The position numbers and the translations under genes were made by a program. 64,000 nucleotides of DNA from Ptiloglossa arizonensis (taxonomy: Eukaryota; Arthropoda; Insecta; Hymenoptera; Colletidae): positions 621,553 through 685,552 of the forward strand of contig NW_027478457.1 of assembly GCF_051014685.1 (NCBI RefSeq), given 5' to 3'. The notes under the pieces were generated by a model. It had not been told where the DNA came from and did not search any database. It worked only from the letters and a program-made list of their open reading frames with translations. How positions within the stretch are numbered: the stretch's first letter is position 1; each line of letters opens with the position of its first letter. This document shows, piece by piece, positions 1-10,974 of the stretch.

Positions 1-177
1 TCTGGTTAAGCGTTTGGAGCAGCAGAATTGCGAAAAATTTTTTGTCTTCTCATCCATTTCTTAGCTTCAAACTCCCATATCTCGCGAACGGATTGACCTA
101 ACCCAAAAATTCCTATTGCATTTGAAAGTAGAAACTCGCCCGATTACAAAGGTATGAGTATTTTTTCCCTAGGCCAT

Positions 178-354
178 TCTGGTTAAGCGTTTGGAGCACC
201 AGAATTGCGAAAAATTTGTTGTCTTCTCAACCATTTCTTGGCTTCAAACTCCCATATCTCGCGAACGGATTGACCTAACCCAAAAATTGCTGTTGCGTCT
301 GAAAGTAGAAACTCGCCCGATTACAACGGTATGTGTATTTTTTCCCTTGGCCAT
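178..354. repeat. Representative 177-bp monomer
   Basis: One full monomer in the phase used throughout this annotation (start at TCTGG, end at GGCCAT). It shows the parts common to most copies: TTAAGCGTTTGG, an A-rich to T-rich tract, CTTCTCAACCATTTCTTGGC, the NruI site in CATATCTCGCGAACGG, GACCTAACCCAAAAATT, GAAAGTAGAAACTCGCCCG, ATTACAACGGTATG and the T6-CCC run. In this copy the usual CCTAGG is CCTTGG. It has the variant GCACCAG instead of GCAGCAG and GCTGTTGCGTCTG instead of CCTATTGCATTTG, both of which mark a recurring monomer type in the left block. Because 177 is 3 x 59, any reading frame keeps its phase from one copy to the next. Confidence 0.97.
315..331 (-). other. Degenerate CENP-B-box-like 17-mer (weak)
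   Basis: On the plus strand this 17-mer reads GCCCGATTACAACGGTA. The reverse complement of the CENP-B core consensus, nTTCGnnnnAnnCGGGn, is nCCCGnnTnnnnCGAAn. The CCCG, the T and the CG fall at the right spacing, so seven of nine core bases match; the last two are GT instead of AA. The same 17-mer is present in most monomers, always at monomer positions 138-154. With this many monomer positions to compare, a seven-of-nine match can arise by chance, and two mismatches in the TTCG half would normally abolish binding of the mammalian protein. It is recorded as a candidate conserved site only. Confidence 0.2.
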
Positions 355-531
355 TCTGGTTAAGCGTTTGGAGCAGCAGAATTGCGAAAAATTTTTTGTC
401 TTCTCAACCATTTCTTAGCTTCAAACTCCCATATCTCGCGAACGGATTGACCTAACCCAAAAATTCCTATTGCATTTGAAAGTAGAAACTCGCCCGATTA
501 CAACGGTACGTGTATTTTTCCCCTAGGCCAT

Positions 532-1947
532 TCTAGTTAAGCGATTGGCGCAGCAGAATTGCGAAACATTTGTTGTCTTCTCAACCATTTCTTAGATTCA
601 AAGTCCCATATCTCGCGAACGGATTGACCAAACCCAAAAATTCCTTCTGCGTCTGAAAGTAGAAACTCGCCCGATTACAACGGTATGCGTATTTTTTCCC
701 TGGGCCATTCTGGTTAAGCGTTTGGAGCAGCAGAATTGCGAAAAATTGTTTGCCTTCTCAACCATTTCTTGGCTTCAAACTCCCATATCTCTTGAACGGA
801 TTGACCTAACCCAAAAATTCCTATTGCATCTGAAAGAAAAAACTCCCCCGATTACAACGGTATGTGTATTTTTTCCCTAGGCCATTCTGTTTAAGCGTTT
901 GGAGCAGCAGAATTGCGAAAAATTTTTTGCCTTCTCAACCATTTCTTGGCTTCAAACTCCCACATCTCGCGAACGGATTGACCTAACCCAAAAATTCCTG
1001 GTGCGTCTGAAAGTAGAAACTCGCCCGATTACAACGGTATGTGTATTTCTTCCCTAGCCCGTTCTAGTTAAGCGTTTGGAGCAGCAGAATTGCGAACAAT
1101 TTGTTCTCTTCTCAACCATTTCTTAGCTTCCAACTCCCATATCTCGCGAACGGATTGACCCAACCCAAAAATTCCTATTGCATTTGAAAGTAGAAACTCG
1201 CCCGATTACAACGGTACGCGTATTTTTCCCCTAGGCCATTCTGGTTAAGCGATTGGAGCAGCAGAAGTGCGTAAAATTTGTTGTCTTGTCAACCATTTCT
1301 TAGTTTCAAAGTCCCATATCTCGCGAACGGATTGACCTAACCCAAAAATTCCTATTGTGACTGAAGGTAGAAACTCGCCCGATTACAACGGTCGGCGTAT
1401 TTTTCCCCTAGGCCATTCTGGTTAAGCGTTTGGAGCAGCAGAATTGCGAAAAATTTGTTGTCTTCTCAACCATTTCTTAGATTCAAAGTCCCATATCTCG
1501 CGAACGGATTGACCAAACCCAAAAATTCCTTCTGCGTCTGAAAGTAGAAACTCGCCCGATTACAACGGTATGTGTATTTTCTCCCTAGGCCATTCTGGTT
1601 AAGCGTCTGGAGCAGCAGAATTGCGAAAAATTTGTTGTCTTCTCAACCATTTCTTGGCTTCAAACTCCCATATCTCGCGAACGGTTTGACCTAACCCAAA
1701 AATTGCTGTTGCATCTGAAAGTAGAAACTCGCCCGATTACAAACGTATGTGTATTTTTTCCCTAGGCCATTCTAGTTAAGCGATTGGCGCAGCAGAATTG
1801 CGAAAAATTTTTTGTCTTCTCAACCATTTCTTAGCTTAAAACTCCCATATCTCGCGAACGGATTGACCTAACCCAAAAATTCCTATTGCATTTGAAAGTA
1901 GAAACTCGCCCGATTACAACGGTACGTGAATTTTTCCCCTAGGCCAT
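532..1947. repeat. 8-monomer higher-order repeat, copy 1 (1416 bp)
   Basis: Eight distinguishable monomers in order. The markers are: GGCGCAG with TAGATTC; ATTGTTTGCC with CTCTTGAACGG; TGTTTAAGCG with CCCACATC; GAACAATTTGTTCTC with CTTCCAAC; AAGTGCGTAAAATTTG with TATTGTGACTG; TAGATTC with CCTTCTGCG; GCGTCTGG with an altered ACGGTTTGACC; and GGCGCAG with CTTAAAAC. The same order repeats 1416 bases later (8 x 177), which defines a higher-order repeat. Differences between the copies are single substitutions plus one small change at about 834-839 (GAAAGAAAA against GAAAGAAGAAA). Confidence 0.9.
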
Positions 1948-3186
1948 TCTAGTTAAGCGATTGGCGCAGCAGAATTGCGAAAAATTTGTTGTCTTCTCAA
2001 CCATTTCTTAGATTCAAAGTCCCATATCTCGCGAACGGATTGACCAAACCCAAAAATTCCTTCTGCGTCTGAAAGTAGAAACTCGCCCGATTACAACGGT
2101 ATGCGTATTTTTTCCCTGGGCCATTCTGGTTAAGCGTTTGGAGCAGCAGAATTGCGAAAAATTGTTTGCCTTCTCAACCATTTCTTGGCTTCAAACTCCC
2201 ATATCTCTTGAACGGATTGACCTAACCCAAAAATTCCTATTGCATCTGAAAGAAGAAACTCCCCCGATTACAACGGTATGTGTATTTTTTCCCTAGGCCA
2301 TTCTGTTTAAGCGTTTGGAGCAGCAGAATTGCGAAAAATTTTTTGCCTTCTCAACCATTTCTTGGCTTCAAACTCCCACATCTCGCGAACGGATTGACCT
2401 AACCCAAAAATTCCTGGTGCGTCTGAAAGTAGAAACTCGCCCGATTACAACGGTATGTGTATTTTTTCCCTAGCCCGTTCTAGTTAAGCATTTGGAGCAG
2501 CAGAATTGCGAACAATTTGTTCTCTTCTCAACCATTTCTTAGCTTCCAACTCCCATATCTCGCGAACGGATTGACCCAACCCAAAAATTCCTATTGCATT
2601 TGAAAGTAGAAACTCGCCCGATTACAACGGTACGCGTATTTTTCCCCTAGGCCATTCTGGTTAAGCGATTGGAGCAGCAGAAGTGCGTAAAATTTGTTGT
2701 CTTGTCAACCATTTCTTAGTTTCAAAGTCCCATATCTCGCGAACGGATTGACCTAACCCAAAAATTCCTATTGTGACTGAAGGTAGAAACTAGCCCGATT
2801 ACAACGGTAGGCGTATTTTTCCCCTAGGCCATTCTGGTTAAGCGTTTGGAGCAGCAGAATTGCGAAAAATTTGTTGTCTTCTCAACCATTTCTTAGATTC
2901 AAAGTCCCATATCTCGCGAACGGATTGACCAAACCCAAAAATTCCTTCTGCGTCTGAAAGTAGAAACTCGCCCGATTACAACGGTACGCGTATTTTTCCC
3001 CTAGGCCATTCTGGTTAAGCGTCTGGAGCAGCAGAATTGCGAAAAATTTGTTGTCTTCTCAACCATTTCTTGGCTTCAAACTCCCATATCTCGCGAACGG
3101 ATTGACCTAACCCAAAAATTGCTGTTGCATCTGAAAGTAGAAACTCGCCCGATTACAAACGTATGTGTATTTTTTCCCTAGGCCAT
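1948..3186. repeat. 8-monomer higher-order repeat, copy 2 (7 monomers kept)
   Basis: The monomer series of 532-1770 is repeated in order: GGCGCAG/TAGATTC, ATTGTTTGCC, TGTTTAAGCG, GAACAATTTG, AAGTGCGTAAAA, TAGATTC and GCGTCTGG. The eighth monomer (the CTTAAAAC type seen at 1771) is replaced by an ordinary monomer from 3187 on. Small differences from copy 1 include GCATTTGG for GCGTTTGG at about 2488 and ACTAGCCCG for ACTCGCCCG at about 2790. The copy appears to have ended through an exchange at a monomer-register breakpoint. Confidence 0.88.
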
Positions 3187-4602
3187 TCTTGTTAAGCGTT
3201 TGGAGCAGCAGAATTGCGAAAAATTTGTTGTCTTCTCAACCATTTCTTGGCTTCAAACTCCCATATCCCGCGAACGGATTGACCTAACCCAAAAATTGCT
3301 GTTGCGTCTGAAAGTAGAAACTCGCCCGATTACAACGGTATGTGTATTTTTTCCCTAGGCCATTCTGGTTAAGCGTATGGAGCAGCAGAATTGCGAAAAA
3401 TTTGTTGTCCTCTCAACCATTTCTTAGATTCAAAGTCCCATATCTCGCGAACGGATTGACCAAACCCAAAAATTCCTTCTGCGTCTGAAAGTAGAAACTC
3501 GCCCGATTACAACGGTATGTGTATTTTCTCCCTAGGCCATTCTGGTTAAGCGTCTGGAGCAGCAGAATTGCGAAAAATTTTTTGTCTTCTCAAACATTTC
3601 TTAGCTTCAAAGTCCCATATCTCGCGAACGGATTGACCTAACCCAAAAATTCCTATTGTGACTGAAAGTAGAAACTCGCCCGATTACAACGGTAGGCGTA
3701 TTTTTCCCCTAGGCCATTCTGGTTAAGCGTTTGGAGCAGCAGAATTGCGAAAAATTTGTTGTCTTCTCAACCATTTCTTGGCTTCAAACTCCCATATCTC
3801 GCGAACGGATTGACCTAACCCAAAAATTGCTGTTGCATCTGAAAGTAGAAACCCGCCCGATTACAACGGTATGTTTATTTTTTCCCTAGGCCATTCTGGT
3901 TAAGCGTTTGGAGCAGCAGAATTGCGAAAAATTTTTTGTCTTCTCAACCATTTCTTAGCTTCAAACTCCCATATCTCGCGAACGGATTGACCTAACCCAA
4001 AAATTCCTATTGCATTTGAAAGTAGAAACTCGCCCGATTACAACGGTATGAGTATTTTTTCCCTAGGCCATTCTGGTTAAGCGTTTGGAGCACCAGAATT
4101 GCGAAAAATTTGTTGTCTTCTCAACCATTTCTTGGCTTCAAACTCCCATATCTCGCGAACGGATTGACCTAACCCAAAAATTGCTGTTGCGTCTGAAAGT
4201 AGAAACTCGCCCGATTACAACGGTATGTGTATTTTTTCCCTAGGCCATTCTGGTTAAGCGTTTGGAGCAGCAGAATTGCGAAAAATTTTTTGTCTTCTCA
4301 ACCATTTCTTAGCTTCAAACTCCCATATCTCGCGAACGGATTGACCTAACCCAAAAATTCCTATTGCATTTGAAAGTAGAAACTCGCCCGATTACAACGG
4401 TACGTGTATTTTTCCCCTAGGCCATTCTGGTTAAGCGATTGGAGCAGCAGAATTGCGAAAAATTTGTTATCCTCTCAACAATTTCTTAGATTCAAAGTCC
4501 CATATCTCGCGAACGGATTGACCAAACCCAAAAATTCCTTTTGCGTCTGAAAGTAGAAACTCGCCCGATTACAACGGTATGTGTATTTTTTCCCTAGGCC
4601 AT
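3187..4602. repeat. Mixed monomers between two higher-order repeat series
   Basis: Eight monomers in perfect 177-bp register and without a clear internal higher-order order. They combine types found on both sides: TAGATTC/CCAAACC monomers, a TATTGTGACTG monomer at about 3541, a GCACCAG monomer at 4081 and a TATGTTTATT monomer at about 3871. The segment from about 3895 to 4430 closely resembles 1-531 in monomer order (T6/TGAGT, GCACCAG, then T6/ACGTGT), so part of the array start is repeated here. No gene or other element is seen. Confidence 0.8.
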
Positions 4603-5664
4603 TCTGGTTAAGCGTTTGGAGCAGCAGAATTGCGAAAAATTTTTTGTCTTCTCAACCATTTCTTAGCTTCACACTCCCATATCTCGCCAACGGATTGACC
4701 TAACCCAAAAATTCCTATTGCATTTGAAAGTAGAAACTCGCCCGATTACAACGGTATGAGTATTTTTTCCCTAGGCCATTCTGGTTAAGCGTTTGGAGCA
4801 GCAGAATTGCGAAAAATTTGTTGTCTTCTCAACCATTTCTTGGCTTCAAACTCCCATATCTCGCGAACGGAGTGACCTAACCCAAAAATTGCTGTTGCAT
4901 CTGAAAGTAGAAACCCGCCCGATTACAACGGTATGTGTATTTTTTCCCTAGGCCATTCTGGTTAAGCGTTTGGAGCAGTAGAATTGCGAAAAATTTGTTG
5001 TCTTCTCAACCATTTCTTGGCTTCAAACTCCCATATCTCGCGAACGGATTGACCTAACCCAAAAATTCCTATTGCATTTGAAAGTAGAAACTCGCCCGAT
5101 TACAACGGTACGTGTATTTTTCCCCTAGGCCATTCTGGTTAAGCGATTTTAGCAGCAGAATTGCGAAAAATTTGTTGTCCTCTCAACCATTTCTTAGATT
5201 CAAAGTCCCATATCTCGCGAACGGATTGACCTAACCCAAAAATTCCTATTGCATTTGAAAGTAGAAACTCGCCCGATTACAACGGTATGAGTATTTTTTC
5301 CCTAGGCCATTCTGGTTAAGCGTTTGGAGCACCAGAATTGCGAAAAATTTTTTGTCTTCTCAACCATTTCTTAGCTTCAAACTCCCATATCTCGCGTACG
5401 GATTGACCTATCCCAAAAATTCCTATTGCATTTGAAAGTAGAAACTCGCCCGATTACAACGGTACGTGTATTTTTCCCCTAGGCCATTCTGGTTAAGCGA
5501 TTGGAGCAGCAGAATTGCGAAAAATTTGTTGTCCTCTCAACAATTTCTTAGATTCAAAGTCCCATATCTCGCGAACGGATTGACCAAACCCAAAAATTCC
5601 TTTTGCGTCTGAAAGTAGAAACTCGCCCGATTACAACGGTATGTGTATTTTTTCCCTAGGCCAT
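4603..5664. repeat. 6-monomer higher-order repeat unit (1062 bp)
   Basis: The unit starts with a marker monomer carrying CTTCACACTCCC and CTCGCCAACGG, at 4671 within the unit. It continues with monomers marked GGAGTGACC/ACCCGCC, GCAGTAG/ACGTGT, GCGATTTTAGCAG, GCACCAG with GCGTACGG, and TCCTCTCAACAATTTC. The marker returns at 5733, exactly 1062 bases (6 x 177) later. The marker recurs at 4671, 5733, 7149, 8565 and 9627, giving steps of 6, 8, 8 and 6 monomers. Confidence 0.88.
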
Positions 5665-7080
5665 TCTGGTTAAGCGTTTGGAGCAGCAGAATTGCGAAAA
5701 ATTTGTTGTCTTCTCAACCATTTCTTAGCTTCACACTCCCATATCTCGCCAACGGATTGACCTAACCCAAAAATTCCTATTGCATTTGAAAGTAGAAACT
5801 CGCCCGATTACAACGGTATGAGTATTTTTTCCCTAGGCCATTCTGGTTAAGCGTTTGGAGCAGCAGAATTGCGAAAAATTTGTTGTCTTCTCAACCATTT
5901 CTTGGCTTCAAACTCCCATATCTCGCGAACGGAGTGACCTAACCCAAAAATTGCTCTTGCATCTGAAAGTAGAAACCCGCCCGATTACAACGGTATGTGT
6001 ATTTTTTCCCTAGGCCATTCTGGTTAAGCGTTTGGAGCAGTAGAATTGCGAAAAATTTTTTGTCTTCTCAACCATTTCTTAGCTTCAAACTCCCATATCT
6101 CGCGAACGGATTGACCTAACCCAAAAATTCCTATTGCATTTGAAAGTAGAAACTCGCCCGATTACAACGGTATGAGTATTTTTTCCCTAGGCCATTCTGG
6201 TTAAGCGTTTGGAGCAGCAGAATTGCGAAAAATTTGTTGCATTCTCAACCATTTCTTGGCTTCAAACTCCCATATCTCGCGAACGGAGTGACCTAACCCA
6301 AAAATTGCTGTTGCATCTGAAAGTAGAAACCCGCCCGATTACAACGGTATGTGTATTTTTTCCCTAGGCCATTCTGGTTAAGCGTTTGGAGCAGTAGAAT
6401 TGCGAAAAATTTGTTGTCTTCTCAACCATTTCTTGGCTTCAAACTCCCATATCTCGCGAACGGATTGACCTAACCCAAAAATTCCTATTGCATTTGAAAG
6501 TAGAAACTCGCCCGATTACAACGGTACGTGTATTTTTCCCCTAGGCCATTCTGGTTAAGCGATTTTAGCAGCAGAATTGCGAAAAATTTGTTGTCCTCTC
6601 AACCATTTCTTAGATTCAAAGTCCCATATCTCGCGAACGGATTGACCTAACCCAAAAATTCCTATTGCATTTGAAAGTAGAAACTCGCCCGATTACAACG
6701 GTATGAGTATTTTTTCCCTAGGCCATTCTGGTTAAGCGTTTGGAGCACCAGAATTGCGAAAAATTTTTTGTCTTCTCAACCATTTCTTAGCTTCAAACTC
6801 CCATATCTCGCGAACGGATTGACCTAACCCAAAAATTCCTATTGCATTTGAAAGTAGAAACTCGCCCGATTACAACGGTACGTGTATTTTTCCCCTAGGC
6901 CATTCTGGTTAAGCGATTGGAGCAGCAGAATTGCGAAAAATTTGTTGTCCTCTCAACAATTTCTTAGATTCAAAGTCCCATATCTCGCGAACGGATTGAC
7001 CAAACCCAAAAATTCCTTTTGCGTCTGAAAGTAGAAACTCGCCCGATTACAACGGTATGTGTATTTTTTCCCTAGGCCAT
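5665..7080. repeat. 8-monomer higher-order repeat unit (1416 bp)
   Basis: Same series as the 6-monomer unit just upstream but with two extra monomers, a GCAGTAG/T6 type and a GGAGTGACC type. The GGAGTGACC monomer has TTGCATTCTC for TTGTCTTCTC at about 6236. The unit then runs through GCAGTAG/ACGTGT, GCGATTTTAGC, GCACCAG and the CAACAATTTC monomer. The two-monomer length difference between neighbouring units is what unequal exchange in register would produce. Confidence 0.87.
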
Positions 7081-8496
7081 TCTGGTTAAGCGTTTGGAGC
7101 AGCAGAATTGCGAAAAATTTTTTGTCTTCTCAACCATTTCTTAGCTTCACACTCCCATATCTCGCCAACGGATTGACCTAACCCAAAAATTCCTATTGCA
7201 TTTGAAAGTAGAAACTCGCCCGATTACAACGGTATGAGTATTTTTTCCCTAGGCCATTCTGGTTAAGCGTTTGGAGCAGCAGAATTGCGAAAAATTTGTT
7301 GTCTTCTCAACCATTTCTTGGCTTCAAACTCCCATATCTCGCGAACGGAGTGACCTAACCCAAAAATTGCTCTTGCATCTGAAAGTAGAAACCCGCCCGA
7401 TTACAACGGTATGTGTATTTTTTCCCTAGGCCATTCTGGTTAAGCGTTTGGAGCAGTAGAATTGCGAAAAATTTTTTGTCTTCTCAACCATTTCTTAGCT
7501 TCAAACTCCCATATCTCGCGAACGGATTGACCTAACCCAAAAATTCCTATTGCATTTGAAAGTAGAAACTCGCCCGATTACAACGGTATGAGTATTTTTT
7601 CCCTAGGCCATTCTGGTTAAGCGTTTGGAGCAGCAGAATTGCGAAAAATTTGTTGTCTTCTCAACCATTTCTTGGCTACAAACTCCCATATCTCGCGAAC
7701 GGATTGACCTAACCCAAAAATTCCTATTGCATTTGAAAGTAGAAACTCGCCCGATTACAACGGTACGTGTATTTTTCCCCTAGGCCATTCTGGTTAAGCG
7801 ATTTTAGCAGCAGAATTGCGAAAAATTTGTTGTCCTCTCAACCATTTCTTAGATTCAAAGTCCCATATCTCGCGAACGGATTGACCAAACCCAAAAATTC
7901 CTTCTGCGTCTGAAAGTAGAAACTCGCCCGATTACAACGGTATGTGTATTTTCTCCCTAGGCCATTCTGGTTAAGCGTCTGGAGCAGCAGAATTGCGAAA
8001 AATTTGTTGTCTTCTCAACCATTTCTTGGCTTCAAACTCCCATATCTCGCGAACGGATTGACCTAACCCAAAAATTGCTGTTGCATCTGAAAGTAGAAAC
8101 CCGCCCGATTACAACGGTATGTGTATTTTTTCCCTAGGCCATTCTGGTTAAGCGTTTGGAGCAGTAGAATTACGAAAAATTTTTTGTCTTCTCATCCATT
8201 TCTTAGCTTCAAACTCCCATATCTCGCGAACGGATTGACCTAACCCAAAAATTCCTATTGCATTTGAAAGTAGAAACTCGCCCGATTACAACGGTATGAG
8301 TATTTTTTCCCTAGGCCATTCTGGTTAAGCGTTTGGAGCACCAGAATTGCGAAAAATTTGTTGTCTTCTCAACCATTTCTTGGCTTCAAACTCACATATC
8401 TCGCGAACGGATTGACCTAACCCAAAAATTGCTGTTGCGTCTGAAAGTAGAAACTCGCCCGATTACAACGGTATGTGTATTTTTTCCCTAGGCCAT
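7081..8496. repeat. 8-monomer higher-order repeat unit, variant order, copy 1
   Basis: Starts with the CACACTCCC/CGCCAACGG marker monomer at 7149. It continues with GGAGTGACC/GCTCTTGC, GCAGTAG, TTGGCTACAAAC, GCGATTTTAGC, GCGTCTGG, GCAGTAG with TCATCC, and GCACCAG with ACTCACATATC. The same eight types in the same order occur at 9559-10974, an offset of 2478 bases (14 x 177). Differences seen are isolated substitutions, for example TTGGCTAC here against TTGGCTTC there and ACTCACATATC here against ACTCCCATATC there. Confidence 0.87.
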
Positions 8497-9558
8497 TCTG
8501 GTTAAGCGTTTGGAGCAGCAGAATTGCGAAAAATTTTTTGTCTTCTCAACCATTTCTTAGCTTCACACTCCCATATCTCGCCAACGGATTGACCTAACCC
8601 AAAAATTCCTATTGCATTTGAAAGTAGAAACTCGCCCGATTACAACGGTATGAGTATTTTCTCCCTAGGCCATTCTGGTTAAGCGTCTGGAGCAGCAGAA
8701 TTGCGAAAAATTTGTTGTCTTCTCAACCATTTCTTGGCTTCAAACTCCCATATCTCGCGAACGGTTTGACCTAACCCAAAAATTGCTGTTGCATCTGAAA
8801 GTAGAAACTCGCCCGATTACAAACGTATGTGTATTTTTTCCCTAGGCCATTCTAGTTAAGCGATTGGCGCAGCAGAATTGCGAAAAATTTTTTGTCTTCT
8901 CAACCATTTCTTAGCTTAAAACTCCCATATCTCGCGAACGGATTGACCTAACCCAAAAATTCCTATTGCATTTGAAAGTAGAAACTCGCCCGATTACAAC
9001 GGTACGTGAATTTTTCCCCTAGGCCATTCTAGTTAAGCGATTGGCGCAGCAGAATTGCGAAAAATTTGTTGTCTTCTCAACCATTTCTTAGATTCAAAGT
9101 CCCATATCTCGCGAACGGATTGACCAAACCCAAAAATTCCTTCTGCGTCTGAAAGTAGAAACTCGCCCGATTACAACGGTATGCGTATTTTTTCCCTGGG
9201 CCATTCTGGTTAAGCGTTTGGAGCAGCAGAATTGCGAAAAATTGTTTGCCTTCTCAACCATTTCTTGGCTTCAAACTCCCATATCTCTTGAACGGATTGA
9301 CCTAACCCAAAAATTCCTATTGCATCTGAAAGAAGAAACTCCCCCGATTACAACGGTATGTGTATTTTTTCCCTAGGCCATTCTGTTTAAGCGTTTGGAG
9401 CAGCAGAATTGCGAAAAATTTTTTGCCTTCTCAACCATTTCTTGGCTTCAAACTCCCACATCTCGCGAACGGATTGACCTAACCCAAAAATTCCTGGTGC
9501 GTCTGAAAGTAGAAACTCGCCCGATTACAACGGTATGTGTATTTTTTCCCTAGGCCAT
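8497..9558. repeat. 6-monomer unit hosting a transplanted segment of the first 8-mer
   Basis: The marker monomer (CACACTCCC at 8565) is followed by five monomers that match 1594-2478 rather than the surrounding series: GCGTCTGG/ACGGTTTG, GGCGCAG/CTTAAAAC, GGCGCAG/TAGATTC, ATTGTTTGCC/CTCTTG and TGTTTAAGCG/CCCACATC. The offset is 7080 bases (40 x 177). I see no difference between about 8652 and 9552 and the corresponding 1572-2472. At 9559 the array returns to the marker monomer, so both edges are in register. Confidence 0.87.
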
Positions 9559-10974
9559 TCTGGTTAAGCGTTTGGAGCAGCAGAATTGCGAAAAATTTTT
9601 TGTCTTCTCAACCATTTCTTAGCTTCACACTCCCATATCTCGCCAACGGATTGACCTAACCCAAAAATTCCTATTGCATTTGAAAGTAGAAACTCGCCCG
9701 ATTACAACGGTATGAGTATTTTTTCCCTAGGCCATTCTGGTTAAGCGTTTGGAGCAGCAGAATTGCGAAAAATTTGTTGTCTTCTCAACCATTTCTTGGC
9801 TTCAAACTCCCATATCTCGCGAACGGAGTGACCTAACCCAAAAATTGCTCTTGCATCTGAAAGTAGAAACCCGCCCGATTACAACGGTATGTGTATTTTT
9901 TCCCTAGGCCATTCTGGTTAAGCGTTTGGAGCAGTAGAATTGCGAAAAATTTTTTGTCTTCTCAACCATTTCTTAGCTTCAAACTCCCATATCTCGCGAA
10001 CGGATTGACCTAACCCAAAAATTCCTATTGCATTTGAAAGTAGAAACTCGCCCGATTACAACGGTATGAGTATTTTTTCCCTAGGCCATTCTGGTTAAGC
10101 GTTTGGAGCAGCAGAATTGCGAAAAATTTGTTGTCTTCTCAACCATTTCTTGGCTTCAAACTCCCATATCTCGCGAACGTATTGACCTAACCCAAAAATT
10201 CCTATTGCATTTGAAAGTAGAAACTCGCCCGATTACAACGGTACGTGTATTTTTCCCCTAGGCCATTCTGGTTAAGCGATTTTAGCAGCAGAATTGCGAA
10301 AAATTTGTTGTCCTCTCAACCATTTCTTAGATTCAAAGTCCCATATCTCGCGAACGGATTGACCAAACCCAAAAATTCCTTCTGCGTCTGAAAGTAGAAA
10401 CTCGCCCGATTACAACGGTATGTGTATTTTCTCCCTAGGCCATTCTGGTTAAGCGTCTGGAGCAGCAGAATTGCGAAAAATTTGTTGTCTTCTCAACCAT
10501 TTCTTGGCTTCAAACTCCCATATCTCGCGAACGGATTGACCTAACCCAAAAATTGCTGTTGCATCTGAAAGTAGAAACCCGCCCGATTACAACGGTATGT
10601 GTATTTTTTCCCTAGGCCATTCTGGTTAAGCGTTTGGAGCAGTAGAATTGCGAAAAATTTTTTGTCTTCTCATCCATTTCTTAGCTTCAAACTCCCATAT
10701 CTCGCGAACGGATTGACCTAACCCAAAAATTCCTATTGCATTTGAAAGTAGAAACTCGCCCGATTACAACGGTATGAGTATTTTTTCCCTAGGCCATTCT
10801 GGTTAAGCGTTTGGAGCACCAGAATTGCGAAAAATTTGTTGTCTTCTCAACCATTTCTTGGCTTCAAACTCCCATATCTCGCGAACGGATTGACCTAACC
10901 CAAAAATTGCTGTTGCGTCTGAAAGTAGAAACTCGCCCGATTACAACGGTATGTGTATTTTTTCCCTAGGCCAT
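9559..10974. repeat. 8-monomer higher-order repeat unit, variant order, copy 2
   Basis: Second copy of the series at 7081-8496, beginning with the CACACTCCC marker monomer at 9627 and ending with a GCACCAG monomer. The fourth monomer has GCGAACGTATTG where most copies read GCGAACGGATTG. Length is exactly 8 x 177. Downstream of it the array changes to a 5/7-monomer series. Confidence 0.86.

Noticed and set aside
191..418. Open reading frame of 75 codons, and similar frames of 60-118 codons elsewhere on both strands
   Set aside because: They consist only of satellite monomers read through because 177 is divisible by 3. They end at the recurring TAG in most monomers, many need a TTG start, and the same peptide recurs wherever the same monomer pair recurs. 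No known domain is visible.
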